Source: Croceicoccus gelatinilyticus
Lineage (GTDB): Bacteria > Pseudomonadota > Alphaproteobacteria > Sphingomonadales > Sphingomonadaceae
Assembly: GCF_018398395.1 (NCBI RefSeq)
Contig: NZ_JAHCBF010000007.1
Span: 142,301 to 206,300, forward strand
DNA: 64,000 bases
Direction of reading: 5' to 3'
Shown here: positions 1 to 9,027 of the stretch, piece by piece
Numbering within the stretch: the first letter of the stretch is position 1
Layout of the letters: each line of letters opens with the position of its first letter
Translations under genes and position numbers: made by a program
Notes under the pieces: generated by a model
The model's database searches: none
What the model saw: the letters and a program-made list of their open reading frames with translations, nothing else
What the model was told of the DNA's origin: nothing

Positions 1-199
1 CGCGTACGCGCGGATCGGGAAGCTCATCCGCCGCTTCCGCTGCCTCGCGCCGCGATTGTACACGCAGCGCGCCAGCTTCCAGAACGGGTTGTTCGCCTCG
101 TGCTACCGCCAGTATTTCCTCGTATCCGACAGACTGTGCTTGGGCAGTCTGCGCGGCGAGCAGGGCCGAAAACGGCACCCAGCCAATGCGCCAATCCAT
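1..199 (-). CDS. TolC/CzcC-family outer-membrane efflux protein, N-terminal part
   Basis: Leftward gene cut by the window edge; only the first 66 codons are present. Reading from the ATG at 199 gives a signal peptide ending near AQTAQAQS, then a helical start (YEEILAVARGEQPVLEAG) like the first helix of CzcC/TolC-type outer-membrane channels of metal RND pumps. The small Cys-rich gene at 323-733 lies just upstream on the same strand, the same arrangement as the small gene before czcC at 9028. The family call rests on the N-terminus only. The rest of the pump would lie left of the window. Confidence 0.6.
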   Translation of the reverse strand, partial: MDWRIGWVPFSALLAAQTAQAQSVGYEEILAVARGEQPVLEAGALRVQSRREAAEAADELPDPRVR

Positions 200-322
200 A
201 ATTCTTACTCTTTCAAAGCGAGCTGACCGGGAAGGGCCACGGCGCACGCGGGCGAGCAACCGGGCGCTGGGCCTGTTTATCCGTCAAGCTCGCAAGCGGT
301 GCGATGCACCGCCTAGGAAATG

Positions 323-733
323 CTAGATGGTGAGTTGGCGTTGTGGAGGTGGCGATTCCGGCGGTAGGGGCTGGCTCTCGAGCCTGCTGGCACTCGCGGA
401 AAGGTACTCAGGCGCAACAAAAAGCGGTTCTGTATGCGCCAGTCCCGAGCCGGTAAGCGCCAGGGGCGGAAGACAATTCATCGCAACGAGACAATCGAGT
501 GTCATCTCGCAGCAAGGCCCGTGCTGATCGGCATTGTCCTTATCGGCCATCACCTGCTCGGGCATTGTGTGATTGGGCATGCCTTGCACCATTTCAGCGC
601 AATCAGCCGACCCGGCCACTTCAATCTGCGGAACAGCTGCCTGTGCTGCGACCTGCACAAACAGGCCGAAGCTGAAGCAGATCAAAGTAAGAGCACGAAT
701 ATACGTCACCGGTTTGGGATAGTCCGAACGCAT
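323..733 (-). CDS. small secreted Cys-rich protein upstream of a CzcC-like gene
   Basis: Predicted 136-residue protein from the ATG at 733; a longer reading exists only from a TTG at 796. It has a hydrophobic signal segment (ALTLICFSFGLFVQVAAQA) and a mature part with clustered cysteines (CCEMTLDC, then NC) and scattered His/Met, which suggests periplasmic metal contact. It ends in a Pro-rich tail. It lies 123 bases upstream of the CzcC-like gene on the same strand, and the gene at 9028-9372 has the same position and style before czcC. Small periplasmic proteins such as CzcI occupy this place in czc operons, but I do not recognise a named family here. Confidence 0.5.
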   Translation of the reverse strand: MRSDYPKPVTYIRALTLICFSFGLFVQVAAQAAVPQIEVAGSADCAEMVQGMPNHTMPEQVMADKDNADQHGPCCEMTLDCLVAMNCLPPLALTGSGLAHTEPLFVAPEYLSASASRLESQPLPPESPPPQRQLTI

Positions 734-828
734 ACGACGTGCAAGTCGGTTATCAGGCTGAAGACAAAGGCCAGATTTATGTTTTCGCTTCAGCAAACCC
801 GAAGCCCAAACCTATTGCCCAAATTTGC

Positions 829-1272
829 CTAACAGCAACCTGACTTTGACGCTTCCTCGGTGGGTTCCGATACCTCACGCACCAGATCGCCGGTCTCTTT
901 TTCGTTCGCATGCCGAGCAATGTCGGCTTGTGAAACGATGCCGCAACATTTGCCACTCTCGTCCACAACAGGAAGCCGCCGAACTTTGTTGTCCTCCATT
1001 TTGCTGCGACAATCATCGACACTCGTGTCGGGTGTCACAGTAATCGGAGAGCTTGTCATCACGTCTTCTACCGACGTGTCAGAAGACTTGCCGTCTGCAA
1101 CGCAGCGACAAGCAATGTCACGATCGGTAATCACACCGACAAGTGTGCCGGAATCATCTACAACCGGAATTTCGCCGCAGTCGTTTTTCACCATGAGATT
1201 AGCGGCCTCCCGTACACTGGTCGAAGGATTGCAGCATGCAGGATTCGAGGTCATCACATTCTTGGCTTCCAT
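829..1272 (-). CDS. CBS-domain pair protein
   Basis: Protein of 147 residues with two consecutive CBS domains (NVMTSNPACCNPSTS... and DVMTSSPITVTPDTS...), each with the VxDxxGxxxGVI(T/S) pattern. Stand-alone CBS pairs usually bind adenine nucleotides and act as energy or redox sensors. The start at 1272 is chosen because GGAGACAT stands just upstream; the longer reading to 1323 lacks such a site. It is unusually Cys-rich for the family (CC near the start, CRC, KCC, terminal GCC), which in a metal island could mean metal or thiol sensing. That role is inference. Confidence 0.8.
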   Translation of the reverse strand: MEAKNVMTSNPACCNPSTSVREAANLMVKNDCGEIPVVDDSGTLVGVITDRDIACRCVADGKSSDTSVEDVMTSSPITVTPDTSVDDCRSKMEDNKVRRLPVVDESGKCCGIVSQADIARHANEKETGDLVREVSEPTEEASKSGCC

Positions 1273-1702
1273 GATATGTCTCCAATTTCTATTAAATACC
1301 TGAATATTTGCGTACCATTGCAACGGCGAGGCGCCGGATAATGTTCCTCTCGCATTTCCGGATGAAATCGATATGGACGAACGGGCACGGTCATGCCGAA
1401 CGAAAGCTGTAGAATGGCATTCGCCACCTCATGGAAGGCGCTAGCATCTGAATAGGCCTTACCCAGAAGCCCAGGAATACAGAAGTATGGGTCCGCCGAG
1501 AGGCGTGAGGCACAGGCACCGGCCCGCTTCATTGCTCTTCACAGTCTCCGCTGCGATAGCCGCCCTAATGCAAATGTCTGCCCGCTTTATGAAGAATTCG
1601 CGGCCATCTCTCGTCTCAGTCTTCATGATGTTGAAGATCGGGTAGCAGCGATAAGTCACTGCTCTTTCAATAGACCGTGTGCGGGACAATCATCGAACGC
1701 TC
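1273..1702. other. 430-base stretch without a convincing gene
   Basis: Two overlapping leftward reading frames (1254-1532 and 1459-1689) cover this stretch. Neither has a recognisable domain or a good ribosome binding site. The second contains ETRDGREFF, reminiscent of ETRDGREV in the DUF3703 protein at 24684-25046, but the match does not continue. It could be a decayed gene split by a frameshift; I cannot support a coding call. Confidence 0.3.
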
Positions 1703-3109
1703 CTATCGATCTGATCGAAAACCACCCTCTGGCCAATTCCAGACGGCCATTTTTTCAAAGCTCATATCCGCCATCGTGTAGGCGATCCCGCCGACACCAA
1801 GGCCGGAGCGGCGCAGGCCTGCAAAGGGCATCCAGTCCACGCGGAATGCCGTATGGTCGTTCACCATCACAGCCGATCCAGCCAGAGAGCCGATGCTATG
1901 ATTGGCGATTGACAGCCGATCGGTGAATACAGCGGCCTGAAAGGCGTAAGGCAGGGCATTGGCCTGCTCGATAGCCAGGTCGATATCGTCATAGCCATAC
2001 ACGCAGATCACGGGGCCGAAGATTTCTTGCCGGGACACATTGGCACTTTCGGGAGGATCGAGAATGACGGTCGGAGAGAAAAGAGTGTCACTCAGACGGC
2101 TTCCCCCGCACACCAGGGTGCCGCCTGCTGCGATGGCATCATCGACCCAGCGTTCGACGCGGTCGACTTCCTCCGTCCGGATCAAGGGGCCGCATTGGGT
2201 TTCAGCAACGGCGGGATCGCCCACGACGAGCTTTTCGGCAGCTCGCCCTAGGTCATTGGCGAAGTCTTTCAATTCTGCAGCAGGGACGAATACGCGCTGT
2301 ACGGAAACGCAGACCTGACCCGAATGATAGAACCCGCCTTTGAGCAACGAGGCGATCACTGCTGCGCGCTCCACGCCGCTGTCCACGATTACCGGCGCCG
2401 CACCGCCGTGCTCGAGAGCAATGCGGGTTCCCGGCGCCAGCTTCGAGCGAAGCATCCAGCCGATTTTCGCAGAACCGATGAATGAGAAGAACGCCGTGCG
2501 CGAATCGGTTACCATTCTTTCGGCGATGTCGTTGCCGCAAGGTGCGAACCGGCACCAGGCCTCAGGCAGGCCGGCTTCATGGAGAATGCTCACGAAGCTC
2601 TGGCATGACAGAGGTGTTTCCAGCGCAGGCTTGATAAGAACGGGGCACCCGGCTGCTACCGCCGGTCCAACCTGATGGACGATCAGGTTGAGGGGGTGAT
2701 TGAATGCCGAGATCGCCACGACAGGACCGATCGGCTCGCGGAATGTATACGCCGTCCTACCCGCACCCGCTTCTGTCAGGTCCATGGGGATCTCGTGGCC
2801 CCCGCCATCGCTCAGCGCCTGAACGCACAAGTCGACGCTATTGATCGCGCGACCGGCTTCCACCCGCGCATCGACCAGGGGCTTGCCGCCCTCCCTGACG
2901 ATCTGGAGAGCCAGTTCTTCGGCTCGTTCGCGCATGATATCCGCCGTTCGCCGGAGGATGGCGATACGCTCATGCACAGCAAGCCAGCAACTGCGTTCGC
3001 GGTGGAGCAACTGCGCTTCATTCAGCCATTCATCGATTTGAGCCCAGTCGACAAGCGCCACTTCTGCAATCGGCGAGCGGTCGAAGGGATTGTGAACGAT
3101 CGTTTTCAT
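1703..3109 (-). CDS. aldehyde dehydrogenase family protein
   Basis: NAD(P)-dependent aldehyde dehydrogenase of 468 residues. Visible active-site features are Asn137 in FNHP, Lys160 in VLIKPALETP, the general base Glu233 in ALEHGG and the nucleophile Cys267 in SGQVC. The true start is the ATG at 3109: it overlaps the stop codon of the upstream thiamine-diphosphate enzyme (ATGA), whereas the longer open frame runs back through that gene. The overlap implies translational coupling, so the aldehyde substrate may be the product of the upstream enzyme. The substrate cannot be read from sequence. Confidence 0.88.
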   Translation of the reverse strand: MKTIVHNPFDRSPIAEVALVDWAQIDEWLNEAQLLHRERSCWLAVHERIAILRRTADIMRERAEELALQIVREGGKPLVDARVEAGRAINSVDLCVQALSDGGGHEIPMDLTEAGAGRTAYTFREPIGPVVAISAFNHPLNLIVHQVGPAVAAGCPVLIKPALETPLSCQSFVSILHEAGLPEAWCRFAPCGNDIAERMVTDSRTAFFSFIGSAKIGWMLRSKLAPGTRIALEHGGAAPVIVDSGVERAAVIASLLKGGFYHSGQVCVSVQRVFVPAAELKDFANDLGRAAEKLVVGDPAVAETQCGPLIRTEEVDRVERWVDDAIAAGGTLVCGGSRLSDTLFSPTVILDPPESANVSRQEIFGPVICVYGYDDIDLAIEQANALPYAFQAAVFTDRLSIANHSIGSLAGSAVMVNDHTAFRVDWMPFAGLRRSGLGVGGIAYTMADMSFEKMAVWNWPEGGFRSDR

Positions 3110-4746
3110 AGCTCGCACACCTTCGCGCCGAGTTCGTCGATCAGCACTTTCTTGTTTTCGGAATAGTCGACGGGCAGGTCGACAAGGTGCACGCCGCCAG
3201 CCTCGAATGCGGCGTTCAGGACCGAAACCAGATCCGCGCTTCGCTCGACACGGTGGCCGGTCGCTCCATAGCTCTTGGCATAAGTGACAAAGTCGGGATT
3301 GGAAAAGGTCAGGCCGTAGTCCGGAAAGCCGAGCTGGCCCTGCTTCCACCGGATCATGCCGTATGCCGCGTCGTTCAGGATGAGCACGACGAGGTTCAGG
3401 CCAAGCCTGACGGCCGTTTCCAGTTCCTGCGAGTTCATCATGAACCCGCCATCGCCGCACACCGCGAGAACCCTGCGCCCGGGCGTGAGAATCGCCGCCA
3501 TCATGGCGGATGGAAGGCCCGCGCCCATCGTCGCCAATGCATTGTCGAGCAGAATGGTGCCAGGCTCATGAGCGATGTAGTTTCTAGCGAACCAGATCTT
3601 GTAGATGCCGTTGTCGAGCGCGACGATATCATCGCGTGCCATTACGCTGCGAACGTCGGCAACGACGCGTTGGGGAACCATTGGAAAACGGTCGTCGTCG
3701 CTGGTTTCGGAAATGTGCGAAGCAATCTCGTGATGCAGGGCGGTGTAGTAGCTGCGATCACACTGCAAGTTGCCATCCAAACGGTTTCCCAGCCGCTCGA
3801 CCGAACCGGCAATGTCACCGATGACTTCCAGCTGCGGGAAATAGACCTGATCGACTTCGGCCGCCTTGTAATTGATATGAATGACAGTCTGACCGTCCGG
3901 CTCCATGAAGAATGGCGGCTTCTCCACCACGTCGTGACCGATATTGACGATCAGATCGGCCTTCTCGATCGCGCAGTGAACATAATCGTCCGAAGATAGG
4001 GCCGCGGTGCCCAGATAGAGTTCGCTATCTTCGTCGACCACGCCCTTGCCCATCTGGGTGTCGAAAAAGGGAAAACCGGTATCGGACACGAATTTCCGCA
4101 GCGCCTTCGAAGCGCGGCGGCGGTTTGCTCCGGCTCCGATTAGCAGCAGTGGCCGCTCAGCCGCGATGATCCGCTCGGCCGCTTCGTCGAGCGCCGCATC
4201 TCCGGCGACCGCATAACGCCTTTGATGCGGCGGTATGACCGGTTCGATCGTTTCCTCTTCAGCAATATCTTCCGGAAGCTCGAGCAGCACAGCGCCCGGT
4301 CTTTCTTCCTGAGCAAGTCGGAAACCTTCGCGAACGAGCGAGGGGATGCGATTGCCGTTCACGATCTGGGTCGAAGCCTTGCATAGCGGAGTAAACAGCG
4401 AAACAACGTCGACAATTTGGAACTGCGCCTGTTTCGATGTCTTTATCGGTTTCTGCCCGGTGATGATGATGAGCGGAAAGGCCCCGAGCGCGGCATAGGC
4501 CGCCGGAGTTGTCAGGTTCGTCGCACCAGGCCCGAGAGTTGCGAGGCAAACCCCCGCCTTGCCGGTCAGACGGCCATAGGTCGCCGCCATAAAGCCCGCA
4601 CCTTGCTCATGGCGCGTCAATACCAATTCGATTGAGGACGTGCGCAGGGATTCCAGCAGGTCGAGGTTTTCTTCGCCGGGAACGGCAAAGATGTATTCCA
4701 CCTTTTCAGCCTCTAATGCAGCGATAAACAAGTCAGAGGCTTTCAT
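3106..4746 (-). CDS. thiamine-diphosphate enzyme, acetolactate synthase large-subunit-like
   Basis: 546-residue member of the IlvB/BFD superfamily. The N-terminal pyrimidine-binding domain carries the catalytic Glu47 (TRHEQGAGFMA). A central Rossmann-like domain follows, and the C-terminal domain has the ThDP motif starting CGDGGFMMNS and ending with LILND. Length is typical. There is no small regulatory subunit (ilvN) next door; instead an aldehyde dehydrogenase gene overlaps its end. This argues against a plain branched-chain amino-acid role and for a catabolic or detoxifying decarboxylase/carboligase. A GGGAA stretch precedes the start at 4746. Confidence 0.85.
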   Translation of the reverse strand: MKASDLFIAALEAEKVEYIFAVPGEENLDLLESLRTSSIELVLTRHEQGAGFMAATYGRLTGKAGVCLATLGPGATNLTTPAAYAALGAFPLIIITGQKPIKTSKQAQFQIVDVVSLFTPLCKASTQIVNGNRIPSLVREGFRLAQEERPGAVLLELPEDIAEEETIEPVIPPHQRRYAVAGDAALDEAAERIIAAERPLLLIGAGANRRRASKALRKFVSDTGFPFFDTQMGKGVVDEDSELYLGTAALSSDDYVHCAIEKADLIVNIGHDVVEKPPFFMEPDGQTVIHINYKAAEVDQVYFPQLEVIGDIAGSVERLGNRLDGNLQCDRSYYTALHHEIASHISETSDDDRFPMVPQRVVADVRSVMARDDIVALDNGIYKIWFARNYIAHEPGTILLDNALATMGAGLPSAMMAAILTPGRRVLAVCGDGGFMMNSQELETAVRLGLNLVVLILNDAAYGMIRWKQGQLGFPDYGLTFSNPDFVTYAKSYGATGHRVERSADLVSVLNAAFEAGGVHLVDLPVDYSENKKVLIDELGAKVCEL

Positions 4747-5246
4747 TTTCGATATTCCCTTTTCAGAAGCATGAATGCCCTACGGCAATGCTTTCTCACT
4801 ACAACCGCAAAGAGAGTCACAGACGCAAGGAGCCTCGCCTCATTCGCACCATGCCGTTCAGCGAATGTTCTGAAATGCGCGTAGCCGCAAAAAGTATCCT
4901 AAAAACATGACCTTTGGATTTGGCAAGAAGGTAGGGACTCCGTTTCTTGACATTCCCACCGCCGCAGTATGAGTCCGCGATCCACCTCGTGTGCCCCCAC
5001 GCGAAACCGGTGCAATTTGCGACATCGGCGAAAATGTTTTGCTTGCCCATCAAGGCATGGCGGAGACAGATATTTTCCCGCGCTGGGATCACGTGCCGAT
5101 GACATTCGGATGCCTGAATGGCTGGGCCAGTGATCGGCGGGACAGTTGACCTCTCTGCATTGACATGATCGATGAGTACCGGGCCCAGACCTGATTTCTA
5201 TCGTCCAGAGAATCAGAGATATCTGCCGATCATCCAAGGAACCAAT
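4747..5246. other. 500-base intergenic stretch between divergent genes
   Basis: Holds the upstream regions of the leftward ThDP enzyme and the rightward lspA. Overlapping leftward frames between 4817 and 5237 show no domain, no proper binding site and no codon pattern like their neighbours. I see no clear operator or repeat. Confidence 0.4.
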
Positions 5247-5738
5247 ATGTACCGAAGTCTTGGTCTTTCGATCGCCGTCGCAGTCTTCGCGAGCGATCTC
5301 ATTTCAAAATGGCTTATTGTGAATGTGGTCATGGACCCTGCCCGCGTGATAGATGTTTTTCCATTCTTCAATCTGGTGCTCGGATATAATCGCGGTGTTA
5401 CATTCGGCCTCCTGAGTTCCGGCAATCCAATCGCGCCCTATTTGCTGTCCGGGTTCGCGCTTCTTGTCGTGGGCGTTCTGGCCAGATGGCTCTGGCGCAG
5501 TACCGTACGCCTCGAATCCGCCGCGATAGGTTCGATCATTGGCGGTGCATTGGGTAACGTTGCCGACCGACTGGCGGACGGAGCGGTCACCGATTTTCTC
5601 GACTTCTATGTCGGCGGCTATCACTGGCCGGCGTTCAATCTCGCGGATGTCGGAATAGTCCTTGGAGTGGCATTGTTTCTCGTTACCTGGTGGTCCGGAG
5701 AAACGCAGCGCGACGATGGCACCGCGCCGAAAGTGTAG
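5247..5738 (+). CDS. lspA: lipoprotein signal peptidase (signal peptidase II)
   Basis: 163-residue inner-membrane aspartyl protease with four membrane segments that cleaves lipoprotein signal peptides. Conserved family blocks are visible: NRGVTFG, GGALGNVADR (Asp107), the catalytic Asp116 in AVTDFLDF and the catalytic Asp134 in FNLADVGI. The start at 5247 is preferred over 5172 because AAGGA lies just upstream and the protein then has normal length. It sits beside a CadR/PbrR-type regulator. Duplicate lspA genes accompany lead and cadmium resistance (pbrC is one), so this is probably a cargo copy rather than the housekeeping gene. Confidence 0.92.
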   Translation: MYRSLGLSIAVAVFASDLISKWLIVNVVMDPARVIDVFPFFNLVLGYNRGVTFGLLSSGNPIAPYLLSGFALLVVGVLARWLWRSTVRLESAAIGSIIGGALGNVADRLADGAVTDFLDFYVGGYHWPAFNLADVGIVLGVALFLVTWWSGETQRDDGTAPKV

Positions 5739-5764
5739 ATTCTGCGCTTTTGCCAAGGCAATCT

Positions 5765-6160
5765 TCAGGCGGATTTTCTAGCAAGCCCGCCGATGATGCC
5801 GCAGTCGGTGGCAGTGCCCCCATCGCAGGCCCGTGCCAGGCCGATCAGTTCCTGTCTCATCGCCTGCAGCTGTTCGATCTGCTCTTCCACCCGGCGCAAA
5901 TGATTTCGTGCCAAAGTCGCAGCGTCCTTGCAATCCCGGTTTGGTGCGTCCGACACTTCGAGCAGCGAGCGAACTTCGGACACCGAAAAGCCCAAACCCC
6001 GAGCCCGCCGGATGAATGCGAGCCGTTCGACATCGGCGTCTGCGTAAATCCTTCGTCCCGACTGGGAGCGCGGAGCGGGCTTCAGAAGACCGATCTCTTC
6101 ATAATAGCGAACGGTGTTGACTTTGGTCCCGGTCGCGCGGGCAATTTTTCCTATCTGCAT
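5765..6160 (-). CDS. MerR-family metal regulator, CadR/PbrR type
   Basis: 131-residue MerR regulator with an N-terminal winged helix (IGKIARATGTKVNTVRYYEE), a dimerisation helix and a short metal loop. Cysteines at 77, 112 and 120 match the three-Cys pattern of the CadR/PbrR/ZntR group that senses Cd, Pb or Zn. It is transcribed away from the CDF/FTR1 pair, and the spacer holds a typical MerR promoter at 6259-6289, the likely target. The choice between Cd, Pb and Zn cannot be made from sequence, though the neighbouring lspA and FTR1 genes resemble the pbr lead operon. Confidence 0.9.
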   Translation of the reverse strand: MQIGKIARATGTKVNTVRYYEEIGLLKPAPRSQSGRRIYADADVERLAFIRRARGLGFSVSEVRSLLEVSDAPNRDCKDAATLARNHLRRVEEQIEQLQAMRQELIGLARACDGGTATDCGIIGGLARKSA

Positions 6161-6258
6161 TCTTTAATCCTCGATGATGGCCATCGCAGGGTGTGTGTCT
6201 CCGCGACGCAATCGCACATCGGCCGTCAGACTTTCTGCGAAAGGTGCGCAGAAAGTCC

Positions 6259-6289
6259 TTGATCCTCCAGTAACTGGAGATTGTAAAGC
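6259..6289 (+). promoter_or_regulatory. MerR-type promoter with 19-base spacer and dyad operator
   Basis: A -35-like TTGATC (6259-6264) is followed by the palindrome CTCCAG-TAA-CTGGAG (6265-6279) and a weak -10 TAAAGC (6284-6289). The spacer is 19 bases, the over-long spacing characteristic of MerR-activated promoters. It points at the CDF gene starting at 6299, leaving almost no 5' leader. Confidence 0.75.
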
Positions 6290-6298
6290 TCAAAAATC

Positions 6299-6940
6299 AT
6301 GAGTTTAGATGATTCGGAAGACTGTGGTTGCACCGGCGACCCCGAGAGGGCGGTTGACGATCCGCAATACCGCCGCGCGCTTTGGATCGTGATTATCCTC
6401 AATGTCGGTTTCGGCATGATCGAGCTGGCCGCCGGGTTTTTAGCCGCGAGCCAGGCGCTCAAAGCCGACGCGCTGGATTTCCTTGGCGATGGCTCGATCA
6501 CCTTCATCGGACTGCTTGCGCTCGGATGGACGGCATCGACGCGTGCTCGGGTGGCGCTCGCGCAAGGTTTGTTTCTGGCGGCGCTTGGTGTGAGTGTGAT
6601 CGGCGCGGCGATCTGGCGCATGTTCGATATGGTGCAGCCGGAAGCCGGCATCATGGGCTGGGTGGGTTTTGTCGCCCTGCTTATCAACCTTGCCGCCGTT
6701 TTTGTGCTCGCTCGCTTTCGCAAAGGAGGCGATGCTCAAGCGCGCGCGATATGGCTATTTTCACGCAACGATGCCCTGGCCAATGTCGCGGTCATCGTCG
6801 CAGCCGGTTTGGTTTATTGGTTGGGAAGCGCATGGCCTGATATCATCGTGGCCGCTGCGATTGCGTTTTTGTTCCTCCATTCGGCTCTCGAAATTATCCG
6901 CCATGCGCGCAGCGATATGAAAACGCAGCAGATTGCATGA
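6299..6940 (+). CDS. small cation diffusion facilitator family transporter
   Basis: 213-residue inner-membrane protein with about six membrane segments, belonging to the CDF-like cation transporters that export divalent metals by proton exchange. The first metal motif is seen as KADALDFLGD and the second as SRNDALANVAV, with Asp/Asn replacing usual His. It lacks the long cytoplasmic C-terminal domain of CzcD and starts with a CGC motif. Its ATG lies only ten bases after the MerR-type -10 element, so the mRNA may be nearly leaderless. Its stop codon overlaps the start of the FTR1 gene. Confidence 0.82.
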   Translation: MSLDDSEDCGCTGDPERAVDDPQYRRALWIVIILNVGFGMIELAAGFLAASQALKADALDFLGDGSITFIGLLALGWTASTRARVALAQGLFLAALGVSVIGAAIWRMFDMVQPEAGIMGWVGFVALLINLAAVFVLARFRKGGDAQARAIWLFSRNDALANVAVIVAAGLVYWLGSAWPDIIVAAAIAFLFLHSALEIIRHARSDMKTQQIA

Positions 6941-8868
6941 TGAAATATTTGGCGCGCCTGTCCGGCATTTGCCTGGCCCTTCTGTTGTCGTTCGGCAGCG
7001 CGCAAGCGTTGGCGGCAGAACCCAACACGATCTGGCGCCTGCTCGATTACATGGCGGTAGATTATGCAGCTGCCGTCGAGGACGGCGAAGTCGTCAACGA
7101 AGTCGAATATGAGGAAATGGTCGAATTCGCCGGTACGGTACGATCGGGTATTGCGGAATTGCCTGAACGCCCCGGTCGCGTTCGGCTAGAGGCAAACGCG
7201 AAGCAACTTGAAGCCGATATCCTCTCGATGGCCCCCGTTGATCAAGTTGCCACGGCAGCCAGAAAGCTCGCTGCGGATCTCCTAGCCATCTATCCGATCA
7301 CGCTCTCGCCTTCGAGGGCGCCCGATCTTGAGCGCGGAAGACTGCTGTACCAGGAGACTTGTGCCAGTTGCCACGGGGTGTCAGGAAACGGTCGCGGGCC
7401 GGCGTCTGCGGGCCTTGATCCACCGCCGATCGCATTTACCGACGTCGATCGCGCGCGTCAGCGCAGCATTATGGGTCTCTATCAGGTTATCGACCAAGGG
7501 ATCGATGGCACCGCCATGCCCGGTTTCTCGCAGCTCTCCTCCGACGATCGTTGGGCCCTGGCCTTCTATTCGGGATCCGTCGCCTTTGAGGCGGTCGACG
7601 AAGGGGCGCGTCTATGGAAGTCAGATTCCGAACTACGCAAACGCTTTCCCGATCTTGCCGCTCTCACGAAGATCACGCCGGACGAACTGGCAGGAGAGAT
7701 CGGGCAAGTGCGCGCGGACGCGCTCATGGCCTATCTTCGGGCCAACCCGTCGGCGATCGCCGATGCAGCGGGGCCTCTTGGCATCACACGTACCCGGCTC
7801 GCAGAAGCTGAACGCGCCCACGCGAACGGGAATATTTCCCGGGCCAAGGAGCTCGCACTGTCGGCATATTTGGACGGGTTCGAACCCGTCGAACCGATAT
7901 TGGCGACACGCAATCCGGATCTTCTGGTGCGTATCGAGAGCGGGATGATGGACTTGCGTGCAGCCATCGACGCAGATCTGCCGACCTCTGCGATAAGCGA
8001 ACGGATCCGGGCCATCGAGGGTTTGCTCGTACAGGCTGAAAATGTCCTTGCGCCGGAATCTGCGACGGGCTGGTCAACCTTCGTGGCATCTTTCGCGATC
8101 CTCCTCCGCGAGGGTCTGGAGGCATTGCTGATCGTGATCGCCATGATCGCTTTCGTGAGGAAGGCGGGACAGGATCGGGCATTGCGATTTGTTCATGGCG
8201 GGTGGACCGGTGCGCTGGTGGCAGGCGCGCTTACTTGGCTTGCGGCGACCTATCTTCTCGACATCAGCGGTGCCGGCCGGGAATCGATCGAGGCATTCGG
8301 TTCGCTGATTGCAGCGCTGGTCCTTCTGTCGGTTGGCGTCTGGATGCACGGAAAATCACAGGCAGACAATTGGCAGCGCTATATCCGCGACAAGCTTGGC
8401 AAGGCGCTTTCGCGCGGATCGCTCTGGTTCCTGTTCGGGATCGTATTCCTTGTCGTCTATAGAGAGGTCTTCGAAACCATCCTCTTTTACGCTGCGCTGT
8501 CCGCTCAGGGAAGTACGGGCTATCTGCTGGCGGGCGCTGCCACGGCCGGTTTGCTCCTTGTCGTCATCGCCTGGCTGCTGCTGCGCTACAGCCGGACGCT
8601 GCCGATCGGAAAGTTCTTTGCCTACAGTTCGGTGCTCATCGCCCTGCTTGCGATTGTCCTGATTGGCAAAGGGATCGCGGGCTTGCAGGAAGCGGGTGTG
8701 ATCGGAATTGCGCCGATAGCCGGCGGTCCGCGACTAAGTATGCTTGGAGTTTATCCGACGTTCCAAGTGATTGGCGCTCAACTTGCAATGGCATCCGTAC
8801 TTTTACTTGGTTTCTGGATTAATCACACCCGAGCATCAAACAATGACCGGTCACGCGATGCAGTGTGA
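6937..8868 (+). CDS. cytochrome c-FTR1 family permease (PbrT-like)
   Basis: 643-residue fusion. A signal peptide (to about 27) is followed by a helical periplasmic domain, a cytochrome c domain with haem motif CASCH (142-146) and probable axial Met194, a second helical part, and an FTR1-type membrane domain from about 380. The two FTR1 metal motifs are REGLE (391-395) and REVFE (509-513). FTR1 proteins import oxidised iron; the PbrT branch takes up lead. Coupling to the CDF exporter and to a CadR/PbrR regulator fits a lead or iron role, which remains inference. Start codons at 6937 and 6940 are both possible. Confidence 0.88.
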   Translation: MMKYLARLSGICLALLLSFGSAQALAAEPNTIWRLLDYMAVDYAAAVEDGEVVNEVEYEEMVEFAGTVRSGIAELPERPGRVRLEANAKQLEADILSMAPVDQVATAARKLAADLLAIYPITLSPSRAPDLERGRLLYQETCASCHGVSGNGRGPASAGLDPPPIAFTDVDRARQRSIMGLYQVIDQGIDGTAMPGFSQLSSDDRWALAFYSGSVAFEAVDEGARLWKSDSELRKRFPDLAALTKITPDELAGEIGQVRADALMAYLRANPSAIADAAGPLGITRTRLAEAERAHANGNISRAKELALSAYLDGFEPVEPILATRNPDLLVRIESGMMDLRAAIDADLPTSAISERIRAIEGLLVQAENVLAPESATGWSTFVASFAILLREGLEALLIVIAMIAFVRKAGQDRALRFVHGGWTGALVAGALTWLAATYLLDISGAGRESIEAFGSLIAALVLLSVGVWMHGKSQADNWQRYIRDKLGKALSRGSLWFLFGIVFLVVYREVFETILFYAALSAQGSTGYLLAGAATAGLLLVVIAWLLLRYSRTLPIGKFFAYSSVLIALLAIVLIGKGIAGLQEAGVIGIAPIAGGPRLSMLGVYPTFQVIGAQLAMASVLLLGFWINHTRASNNDRSRDAV

Positions 8869-9027
8869 TATTATATCTTTCTATTACGGCGTTTGTGTCG
8901 ACCCAGGTCGGTACATGAATAGCGCATTTGTTCGTTCTTATGCATTGAGCTGCGCGACGGCTTCGGAATTCGAAGAGAATATCGACTTGTGCCATGTGAT
9001 TGGTCCTGCTAGCGGGGCCAAAGTGTC

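Noticed and set aside
3110..3460. N-terminal extension of the aldehyde dehydrogenase
   Set aside because: It runs antisense-free through the ThDP gene in another frame and has low-complexity Arg-rich translation; the ATGA overlap at 3109 gives a normal family start.
4817..5237. Overlapping leftward open frames in the lspA upstream region
   Set aside because: No domain, no ribosome binding site, composition unlike neighbouring genes; treated as non-coding.
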